Shown here: positions 1 through 9,222 of the stretch, in pieces
Position numbering within the stretch: position 1 is the first letter of the stretch
How the letters are laid out: each line of letters begins with the position of its first letter
Assembly (NCBI GenBank): GCA_015680685.1
Contig: MNCI01000665.1
Coordinates: 130,707 to 194,706 of the forward strand
DNA from: Gnetum montanum
Lineage: Eukaryota > Streptophyta > Gnetopsida > Gnetales > Gnetaceae
Reading direction: 5' to 3'
DNA: 64,000 bases
Notes under the pieces: model-generated
What the model was told of the DNA's origin: nothing
The model's database searches: none
The model's input: the letters and a program-made list of their open reading frames with translations, nothing else
Program-made: the position numbers and the translations under genes

Positions 1-124
1 GGAAAAAATCTAACTCTGGAGGGATCAAACTGCCAGAGCTTCGCTACTCTAAAACTGGGATCTCGAACAAGGGAGAGCCGCCTCTTATTTATAGATATGG
101 CGGTGGACCGCAATATCGCGTCCC
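1..124 (-). repeat. LTR fragment, promoter-side part, cut by the window edge
   Basis: This stretch resembles 49550-49640 and 47360-47510, the promoter-proximal part of minus-strand gypsy LTRs. It shares the run around aatctaactctggaggga, the phrase agcttcgctact, and an inverted TATA box (cttatttata near 81-91). It ends where an oppositely oriented LTR segment starts near 125. It probably belongs to the Athila-like LTR family seen repeatedly in this window. Confidence 0.6.
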
Positions 125-454
125 ATCAGATGTAGACAGCAAGTGGGAACGGATGCTGGTGTTAGGATTAGTTAGAGCATAGTCGATTAGTTAAATTAAA
201 TTGGTTACTTAATTAGTTCACGTCTCCCTTTGTAGCACCAGGGCATAAAACATAAAAATATATAAAAATCATATACCTCAAGTTTACTTAACCATACAAT
301 TGTGCTATACGAGTAAGCTTGGGAAGACAACAATTGACTAACTTGTTTGGGTTTTGTAAAGGTGCACAAGCACTTAGTCCTTGGAATTCGACTGGATCGT
401 GTGTGTACACTCGTATTCATATGGTTGAGCGTAGGGATACCTCGCCGCTCATCA
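125..454 (+). repeat. Inverted LTR segment (3' end of a plus-oriented gypsy LTR)
   Basis: The sequence is the reverse complement of the LTR at 46737-47055: for example ggtgttaggattagttagag here against ctagtcctaacacc near 47020. It ends in the family terminus gccgctcatca at 454. No primer site follows; the sequence passes directly into a minus-oriented LTR piece. The segment is therefore inverted relative to both neighbours. Confidence 0.6.
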
Positions 455-772
455 ACAATGCTCGAATAAAGATTTGTACACTCAATGACTCTTGCTGTAG
501 GCACTTGGGAGAAATATTCTAACTTTTAAATGTAAAAACTGCAAGAGTTCAACTATTACTATAGATTTGATGCCCATAAACATGGCTAGGAGCTCATATT
601 TATAGTTTTTGCTCTAGGGCTACGTCGATAGGGCCCTATCAATGTAGCAAATGCTACATCAATGCAACCTCGTCGACGGGGCAACACCATGTAAATGAGG
701 CCTCATTAACGAGGGCCCGTCGATGAGGCTATGTTAACAAGGCTCATCAATGCAACTTATTAACATTCATGA
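455..772 (-). repeat. LTR fragment, minus orientation
   Basis: It aligns with 47313-47593 of the LTR at 46737-47593, beginning acaatgctcgaat in both. It carries a U3 made of short GTCGATG-like repeats (about 600-760) and ends at cattcatga, followed by a polypurine-tract signature (taccccc acgactga on this strand). On the minus strand it is the start of a 3' LTR. Confidence 0.6.
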
Positions 773-1480
773 TACCCCCACGACTGAATGAATACTTGTC
801 CTTGAGTTCTTTTACAAAATTGGGAAGGTATGAGATTATTCACTGACTCTTAACAAAACAAAATAAACTGACTCGATACACTGAGTGCTTGAGTATATAG
901 ATTAACAAATTATAAAAATTGTGGTGTTCATGACACAAAATTAAACACCATTTCATGACTTTACAAAAATTTGGACAACACATCCTTTGACAATGTGAAG
1001 ACGGTGGTGAAGATCAGACAATCTCAGGCATTGGTGGCTCTTGAGGCTCTTAAGGATCTTCACCGACTTTGGGCTTGTGCGATGGTTGAAGCAACTATGG
1101 CTATCCTACTACAACTACAACCTTTGACGAAAGGCGAAAGGCATTAATCAATGTCTTCATCTTCTCCTCCTTACTCTAAGGATCATTCATGGTCCATGCG
1201 GCTTCACCAATGTTGACTGAAATGGGGACATCCCACGGACAGGGCATGATCATGAACATCTCCTTTACTTTGACAAACCAGGTAGTGAACTGTTTATGTT
1301 CGATGTTGAATGCCCTTACTACATTTTGTAGCTCCTAATAGTTATTCATTCGTCTGGCTAGGTTCTCAGCAGTTGATCTTTTATTGATCAACATACTATT
1401 TCTTATAACATACAAAAATGACAATGAGGTATTACTTTTGATTTGGAAGCTCCATGGGCTCAATTTGATGGGGAATGTTT
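773..1480 (-). mobile_element. 3' internal end of a minus-strand gypsy element
   Basis: The polypurine tract (CAGTCGTGGGGGTA, minus) lies at 773-786. The next stretch, cttgtccttgagttctttta, matches 47615-47640, the 3' internal end of another element of the family. On the minus strand, about 1370 down to 1190 reads as an open stretch containing WFVKVKEMFMIMPCPWDVP, followed by a stop. No family was recognised for it, and it may be a decayed coding remnant. The far end of the element is not clear. Confidence 0.45.
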
Positions 1481-1584
1481 GAGTTATAAAGTTCTAATTT
1501 GATTATACATGTTAGTAGTAAATGCTGCTAAAAAAAGTTGTGGATTCTGACATCCCCTATTATAATGTACAATTGCTAGTGATA

Positions 1585-1700
1585 GATAGCTTAAGTGGTT
1601 AGCTCATAGTCTTGCTAGGTAAGAGGTTGCTAGTTTGAAACACAATTAAGGAATTATTATATTGTTTTATAATTACTCTAAAGTATCATGTTTCAAGCAA
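1585..1700 (+). repeat. tRNA-derived SINE-like remnant
   Basis: A tRNA-like head is visible. It has an A-box-like tagcttaagtggttagctc followed about 40 bases later by a B-box-like ggttgctagtttgaaac, with an AT-rich tail. Spacing and order are those of tRNA-derived SINEs. It is decayed and too imperfect to be a working tRNA gene. Confidence 0.4.
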
Positions 1701-1724
1701 AGATACAATTAAATACTCTTTTAA

Positions 1725-1830
1725 AAAAAACAATAAGGTGTTGACCTAGTAATAAGACTCTTGATTTCAAAATTCCAAGTTCTAAACAAAACACACTTGA
1801 ACCTCTCAAAAACAAACAAACAAAAACATT
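1725..1830 (+). repeat. tRNA-derived SINE-like remnant, second family
   Basis: The head aaggtgttgacctagtaata plus agactcttgatttcaaa matches, in reverse complement, two minus-strand copies at 46130-46245 and 46600-46736. A B-box-like ccaagttctaaac follows. The three copies make a dispersed repeat family with polymerase III promoter layout. It lies upstream of the MPC1-like gene. Confidence 0.45.
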
Positions 1831-2179
1831 TAAATGTTAAAACTTCAAATTTTAATAAAAAGCAGAAATTGAAAGCGCACAGAAAAATCAAATAAAATTC
1901 GTATCGTACATAACCCATGGTAAAAAGATATACTGGTAAAAAGATATACTGCATTTTGCGATCTGGTATGTCAGTGTGCGTTTCTAAATTCGATTGAAGT
2001 TCTGATTTCCTTCCAATCCTGACGGATAAACTGCAAACGAGGGCAACAGTTTTTTTGCAGCAAAGGAGGTAGATCCCATCTGACTTTGTTGTGCTACATC
2101 AAAATCTCATTTCGTTGGTGTTTATATTATGCTTTTGCGCGATTTGATTCAGTCGTTTTGTAACAGAATTTGCGAGAAG

Positions 2180-4198
2180 ATGGCAGCAACTTTTAAAGCT
2201 TTCTTGAACAGTACCGTTGGGCCTAAAACCGCACATTTTTCGGGCCCCCGTCGCCAATTGGGGTTTCGTCGGTGCTGTCAACATTCTCCCCTTATTTTAT
2301 TTTTTTCGTCTTGAGTATTTTTTCCCCTGGTGGAATATAATTTTCTTAAGGATGTTTTGAAAACTCATCGGATATACATTTCTACTGTCAGGTCTGTTGA
2401 TGCAATAAAATTTCAGTTTCAGTTTCATAATTCCAAGAATAAATAATTTGGATATTTTCAAATTTCAATATGTTATTGTGGGTTGCTGGATTCTTTCCAG
2501 CATGAGATTATGGCATGGTTTGCAGGGTTTAGCTGATATGCAGAAACCGCCTGACATGATATCAAGGAACATGACGACAGGTAAATGTTGTACTCGTATT
2601 GGTGCGTTAGTATGCCTGATTTAAAGTTTTTCTTTGGTTATATAGTTTTAAGCATTATGAGAGTAGATGCCCGATTAAGCCATTTAAGGTAAAATATTTC
2701 TTTTTACGGAATTTTTGGGACTTTATCCGGGGGTTTGACAAGCATTTGCTAATATTTCAGTTGTTTCAATGAAAGGTGTTAGTGCTTGTTTCAATTGTTT
2801 GACGTTGTATTTTTAATTTAAAAAAATCAATAATGATTCAGTAGTCTTTCAATTTATTGCTAATATATGTTAGGAAGGATGACCTGACAGGGTAAGAGCT
2901 TTGAACATGGATGTTGACGTGGCAGTCATTGGTAGGACACAGAAATGCTAATGAATTGCTGCAGAAAGCATGTCAAGCAATAACTAATATGCTGAATTGT
3001 AAATGAACAATAACCAGGATTGATATTTATTTACATATTTCCAAGCTGAGTTCATGATTAGCGTAACCACTTATGTGCTTTTTACTAAGTTATTCCCAAC
3101 CCACGCTGATTCTGACTTTTTCATTTATAAAGTTCAGTGTTGAGCACTAGGTCTGGCACATGAGCATGTGGATTAACTGTTGAAAATTTAAGTTGTTCTC
3201 TTTTTATAGAGACTTTGGGTTGCATTTAAGAATTAAAATAAAGAAATGCAGGTAGATCACATACAAAATTTAGCTGTGCTATGAGAAAATGTTAGCCTTC
3301 AGCAGCCAATACTTTTCTATACAAAAACATGCCTTCATCACTAGACAAAATGGCCTAGGTTTGCCACGTCTAGCATCCAAATGTGTATAAGCAAAAAGCA
3401 CTTCTCCTAACAAGGCCAACTGATTTTAGCTGACGTTTGACAATGTGGAACATTGAGTGGGAAAAAAATTAAAATGAAGACGAAAAACTATTAATATGTA
3501 AGAAATGGCCCTCAAAGCCAAATGAGAGTATGGTATGTTGAAAATTTTGGCAGTACTAATTATTTATAGATATATTTTTTAAACTACATAATATACAAGC
3601 ATTGACTTGTTTGTTGCGTGTGATTTGCATTTTACAATTCACAGGTTTAATCTCAATGGGTTATGCTGAGATTTATAAAAAATTAATGCCTGCAGATCTG
3701 TGGGATCTAGGATGTAATAAAAACAGTCCTGTTCTGTGTACTATATGTTGTAAAGGGATATACTTCAGAATTAGCTAGGGACTTTATTGAGTAAAGAAGA
3801 AAATGATCGATGTTAACTGTAATGATGGGAACATTCATGCAGCAGACTACTTGTTCATTTAATTTTACTTATCACTCTTTCTTTAATAATTCTTAGTGTT
3901 ACTGATCCTTGTTCTCACAGATTCTTTACTCTTATTTCCAGTGGTGGTGTTTTTGACACCACAGTTACTTTGTTTTGGTTTCCTATGTTTATCTGAATGT
4001 GCAGTAATGTGTATATACTCGGGCTTGTTCATGAGATATGCTTGGATGGTTCAGCCTTGCAATTATCTTCTTTTTACATGTCATGCCTCAAAAGAAGCTG
4101 TGCAGTTATATCAGTTGTCACGCTGGGCTTCTGCTGTTGGGTATGTTCTATTCTTTTTTATAGGATCACAAACGAGTGGCTTTTTCCTTGCTCTGTGA
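2180..4198 (+). pseudogene. MPC1: MPC1-like mitochondrial pyruvate carrier gene, exon 1 frameshifted
   Basis: MPC1 pairs with MPC2 in the mitochondrial inner membrane to import pyruvate. Exon 1 (2180-2276) starts MAATFKAFLNSTVGPKTAHF, close to plant MPC1 N-termini. The next motif, normally HFWGPVANWGFV, is broken by Trp-to-Ser and one extra C in the run at 2245-2249; beyond it the shifted frame reads VANWGFVGA. Exon 2 (2526-2580) encodes GLADMQKPPDMISRNMT. Exon 3 starts at 4005 and encodes VMCIYSGLFMRYAWMVQP, then CHASKEAVQLYQLSRWA. Splice sites agree: GT at 2277 and 2581, AG before 2526 and 4005, with phase kept. The C-terminus either reads through to a stop at 4198 or splices at GTATGT (4141) to an acceptor at 4248. 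Arg-to-Cys in QPCN is a further change. Introns are retained, so this is not a processed copy. A sequencing error in the C-run cannot be excluded. Confidence 0.82.
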
Positions 4199-5690
4199 AA
4201 TATTCTAATAATTTAAAATTGTCATTTTCTTAATACTTCTTTTTTCAGGCTAAGCATTTTAGTATGTATATGTATTAAGGTGGCTTTTTATTGGTGGTCA
4301 GTGATTCTGAAATCAAGTAAACTGTTTTTTATTACAGCAGTTCAGTTTTAGCCATTGCAAAGTTGCACTTTTAAATAAAATATGTTTCATTATATTAGGC
4401 CCTGCATTTTAATTACTCATAATCTTCTTTGCCTTGTCCCAACAAAATGGGGTTGGTTACATGAGTTATCTTTTGCCATTTTCCTCAANGAGGTTTCGGA
4501 AAAAGGGAAAAGGTTAAAAAAAAAGAAAAAACTGAAAAAAAGAAGTGACCTATACAGCTTGTTTTTATAGAGATCTTAGACATTCGCCTAAGCATACTGT
4601 TCAGAACAAGCACAAATTCACAGCCACAGTCTATAAGAAACTGCAACGTCAGTCATCCGCATTATAGTGAATCATTGTCCGCCTCATCCTCTGAATGCGA
4701 TGAAGCTACAAAATTTTCACCAGAACATAGTTGTTGTGGCTTTTCTAGATCCATGCTATTTTCCATTTTAGGTTTGCCTATAGTAAAAGAAGAATTCTAT
4801 TTCTACCTGATTGTTGTAATCCTACGTCTTGTGACTGTGATCATCCTTTTCTCCAATGCAATCACTGCCATCCCTGATCTTATGACTGTAATCTCTTTGG
4901 CCGGGATGCAATTACCGCTCTCGTGGCGGTTAGCTTATGTGATTATGGTATTATAAATAACGCTGCTATATCTACTACGTTGTAACCGGTATTTTTTCCA
5001 TATCAAAAAGTTTATGATAGTTTCCATTGTTCAGTTTCTTGTAAATGTTGCCGGAATGACACCAACACCAACGAATAAACAGGGCTTGCATCTTGGAATT
5101 TACGGCAGCAGTAGCCCTTTTTGACCATTGTTAAAATTTGTGGGAACATTGTTTTGACTTTTAGAAAATAATAAATCTTGTAACACGTTAAAAAATGAAA
5201 TTGAAATTTTATCTCTGGGTTAGAAATATATTTGCTATGAATTTTGAAAATGTTCTTAATTAAATTATCAAGGTAATATTTAGAACAAATCAATCAAATT
5301 TGCAATCCTAAGATTGCATCTATATTTAATATGCTTGAATGTAACATATTGCACAAAAAATATGTTATTAATCTTCAATATTATTTGGAGTGTACAAACA
5401 TTTTCATTCTTGGCCATAAATTTTGAGCCATCTACCTATTTCAACTCTAGGATGATGAAATAATTATGCATTGTAAATTGTAAGGAATGGTGGTTAATAA
5501 ATAGTTTGCTTTTGAATTAATGTCTCTTGTTATACCATTTAAAAATAAATGTTTTTTTTTTCAATTTCCATTTTTCCAAAGTTTTTTAAACCATGATTGT
5601 TCTACTTATTTATGTTTATGATAAGAATAAAAAATGTCTCTTGAATATTATATTTATTTGATTTGAGATAAGCTATAGGAATGATGTCTT
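4199..5690. other. Region downstream of the MPC1-like gene, no recognised gene
   Basis: An AT-rich stretch follows exon 3 with one ambiguous base near 4489 and an A-rich run at 4515-4545. A 93-codon open frame at 4675-4956 has hydrophobic segments but no recognised family and no splice context. I take it as chance or as part of a 3' region. Confidence 0.4.
5075..5190 (+). repeat. Short dispersed repeat shared with 33045-33150
   Basis: Both copies contain gcttgcatcttggaatttac or its near match, then a caccattgtt/gaccattgtt block and a tttagaaRataataaa block in the same order. Identity is moderate. The origin is not recognised; it could be the end of an old element. Confidence 0.5.
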
Positions 5691-5940
5691 AGATGGTTGG
5701 GGAATCTACAAAGAACATTAGATAATGAACCTACAAAGAAACTTGCTAAATCACTTTTCCAAGAAAGATACCAAAAGGAATAGAAAAAAAAATATAAGAA
5801 AAAATGATCAAAGATGATTTGAGGAAATTGCAAATAAACAAAGATATAGTTCATTGTAGAGAAGAATGATAAGAGATCTCATGTAATCAACCCTATATTA
5901 TTAGGATAAGGTTATGAGGATGATGATGTATAATGATAAC
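5690..5940 (+). mobile_element. LINE 3' end remnant (C-terminal ORF2 region)
   Basis: Forward translation gives a decayed KMIKDDLRKLQINKDIVHCR stretch. This matches the arrangement at 23150-23215, where the preceding LINE C-terminal region is also visible. Plant LINE ORF2 proteins often end in a region of this kind (RGRPKKTW... followed by D-L-x-x-L). Stops and shifts are frequent. It lies alone in non-coding DNA. Confidence 0.55.
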
Positions 5941-7287
5941 ACTTTTTAACAATAAATAAAATATATTGCTTCTTTTTATAAAGTTAGAGAGGGTCCTCTT
6001 GATACCTACAAAAATTTTAAAATATCAACCTCATGAGCGGTCAAGGTAAGAATAATCTAAGCCTAACATTAGAGTAGAAGAGTTTGAGTGCATAACCATT
6101 GCAATAGGATCAAAAGAACAAAGAAGACACTAATTTAATTTTAAGGTGAGAAAAGTCATAGCAGTTCAAAGAGAATAAAAGAAGAGGTCCACTAATTTAA
6201 GTTTTAGGTAAGAAAAGTTGTGGCAAGGTAGAAAGAACAAAGAAAAGGCTTACTACTTATTTAATTTTAAAGGAGTAAGAGAAAAGTTAAAAGAACAAAG
6301 AAAAAGTTAGAAGAACAAAGAGGAGGCCTGCTCCTCATTCACCATTAAAAAGAAAGACAACTTTGGAATAAGAAATTTTAACTGATTTGGAAATTACCCA
6401 TATCCATTAAGGTTTATTAATAGAAGTTGGTTGCGATTCATAAAACGCTATTTTATAATATTAGGACAAGTAAAAACATACGACACTTATAGAAAAAAAA
6501 ATACTTATTTTATTTAAAATGTCCTGTTTTTCTGTGGATTCTATGAGAAAGATTATTTTAGTTTCATTTTGATGTTGTAACTCTATTTTGTTGTGGATTC
6601 AACAAGAAAGCGTATTTTACTTTCATTTTCATATCACTCTCCTATTTATTATGGATTTTGTACATTTTTTCTACTTTTTGGTTTTTTATTATTTTTCAAT
6701 GATTTCAATTATTATGGTGAGATTGTGCCATTTTTTTATCAGTTTGGACTTGTTTTTATATGTAAATTAGTATTTTAATTTTGTCTAGACCATTTTTTTC
6801 TTTTTGGTGAATTTTTAGAATTGTGGAAAATTTGCCCAACTTGCTTTTCAGATATTTTATAATTATTTTGGATTAGTTCTTAATATAGATAGGATTTTCC
6901 AAGAATTATTATGGAAATTTGGCTGTTATAAATTTTTGGAATAAAATAATAATATTTATGGAACTATTTTTGCTCAGGTAGTAGTGGTAGCCACAAATTT
7001 CTTAAATGCTCTTGTTTGCCTGTAGTAGTGGAGTGTTTCTTAGTGGGATTCACCCCATGTAAAGAAGGGATTCGATGAATTTCCTACCTTGAATTTTGAT
7101 TCGTTAGTTCATGTGAGGCTAGGAAACTAATAGGGACCATGGCATTGAGTAGTTAAGTCTAGTGATGCATGGTGAAGCATAGTCAAGACTTATCCTTCTA
7201 ATGATACATGTGTCTCGAATGTTGAGGATGCTACTAGTAAGGCTATTGCCAATACATGGCCATGAGTGACTAGTGTGATGTTACAAG
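5941..7287. other. Non-coding AT-rich DNA with decayed short tandem repeats
   Basis: A degenerate 60-75-base unit built on aagaacaaagaaaaggc recurs between about 6085 and 6350. A second unit (tgtggattc...agaaag...ttttactttcatttt) occurs twice at 6535-6640. No coding gene is recognised. Confidence 0.45.
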
Positions 7288-7615
7288 GATAATCCAATGA
7301 TAGTAGTGAGGTTATTCTAAGACCTATTGGTTTGTCTCTTTAGCAATGAGGATAACCAAGAGCTAGCCTTCGGATATGCCTAAATAAAATATATACTCTT
7401 TAGTTTGTTGTTGGAAAAATTTATGATATCTTTGGACATTAAATAATTAAAAGAATAATCCAATCATAGTAGTAAGGTTATTTCAAGACCTATTGACATA
7501 TTCCTTTGGTAGTGAGGTTAACCAAGAGCTAGCCTTCAAAGATGCCTCGATAAAATATATCTTCTTTTTATTTTTGGATTTGTTGGAAAATTTGTGGCAC
7601 TTCTGAACTTTGAAA
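7288..7615 (+). repeat. Two-copy tandem duplication, about 166-bp unit
   Basis: Unit 1 begins gataatccaatgatagtagt at 7288 and unit 2 begins aataatccaatcatagtagt near 7453. Both continue through gaggtta...aaccaagagctagcctt, ataaaatatat and gttggaaaa in the same order. The two units differ by substitutions and small indels, so the duplication is not recent. Confidence 0.7.
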
Positions 7616-9062
7616 CATTTTGAATATTTTATTGGAAACCTTTTTCTATCTTGTATCCTAAGACTTTAGCCCAAAACCTTTGTGCTCCATGAAGAGCAAA
7701 ATAAAATAACTTTTCTTATTTAAGGGATCTTCACTCTTGTTGCATTTCAATGCAAAAAGCCAAGAGTAGCTATGAAAAAATTGGAAGACGGATATGGGAC
7801 AAAAGGTGAATCAATTCTGTACAAGATGGACCCTTTGAACTTGAAAAATAAATTTTATAAGCTTTGTATTTTTGTAAAATGGAAACCTTGTATACTTTTT
7901 GGATATCTAAGCTATGTTCTTATATTTAGGAATAAATAATAAAGTATGATAGATATGAAATTACTGTGTGTGCCATTTGAACCATGACATTACAAGGATT
8001 ATTTTTTATTTTAGCATTATATATTAGTATTTTATTTTTAATTTTATTATTTCATTTAATAAATTTCAAACGTGAATATCTTTATTTCTAGATGTCTGAT
8101 TGAGGTAAAATAAGTAGCATTAGAACTGTTATTTTCCTACTATTGTTTGATGTAATTAGTGAAATTTTTGACATCTACATCTTCATAGTTGTGTCAATTT
8201 TCATTTTTCTTTTATTTAATTTTATCTAATTATTTATGCTATAAGTAACAAAAATTGTTGTGTTGTGTTGCTCTATTGTATTTATGCTTCTAATTAATAA
8301 TTTTTATCTATTTATGCCTTTCTTTCAAATTAGTAAATCAAGGTTAAATCCATATCCTTAGGGTTTTGTAGCAGTTCTATTAGTTATTTATAGGACTTTA
8401 TAGATAATTAATAGGGATGTTACATAGAGTATTTAAAGGTTCATCATAATTATACATGTTGAATCTATCAAGACTACCTCCCAAGAAACAATATTATGGA
8501 GGTGTTTTATAATCTAGTATCTTTAAATGTTCTATTTATTTTTCGCAAGAAAGTCTTTTATTTGTTGCTCTGCCTCCTAGTCCTCTTTTGTTGCCTTGAC
8601 TTTTCGTAGATACTTTTGTTACTATACATCATCTCTTTCATTCAAACCTCCTTTTCTAAAAGCTCATACTTTTTGAGTTTTTTTTAGTTTAAATTTTATT
8701 TTACAAGAATATGGTGATTTATATTAATAAAAATGAAATTAACAATACATAAAAACTACATGTTACAATATGTAAGGGATCATTGTGTTGCATTTAACAA
8801 TAATGTATGCCTTTATGGATTCTAGTTGGAAAGCACTAGAGGATTGCTAAGCAAAATTACCCTTTGTGAGGAATGCATATGATGGCAAGATGCTAGGAGT
8901 AAATGAGGATATGATAAAGTAAGGTTTATTTGATCACCTAGTACCATTGATGCCATAGACATTAGTTTAAGCTAGGTCGAGTGTGGTTTGGTATTATTGA
9001 TGGGTATAGTTATGAAGTGAAAAATCAATAGCACTTGAAATAAGACCTAATGTTCATGAGTT
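7616..9062. other. Non-coding AT-rich DNA
   Basis: No open frame of convincing length or family was seen on either strand, and no repeat structure stands out. Confidence 0.4.
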
Positions 9063-9222
9063 GTTATGTTTTGGCAAATAGAGAAAAAGAAGTATCATGT
9101 TTTGGAAAAGTAAAAAGAAATGTTTTCATGTTTTGGCAAATAGAAAAAAAGAGTTTTCAGGTTTTAGTAAATAGAAAAAAAGAGTTGTCATGTTTTGGAA
9201 AATAGAGAAAAAAAGTTGTCAC
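9063..9222 (+). repeat. Minisatellite, about 38-bp unit, four to five copies
   Basis: The unit is approximately catgttttggcaaatagaaa followed by an A-rich run and gagttgt. Copies begin near 9065, 9098, 9130, 9167 and 9189, with changes such as ggcaaa/ggaaaa and tcatg/tcagg. Confidence 0.7.

Noticed and set aside
4675-4956. 93-codon frame with hydrophobic segments, possible membrane protein
   Set aside because: No family recognised, no splice link to the MPC1-like exons and no supporting composition.
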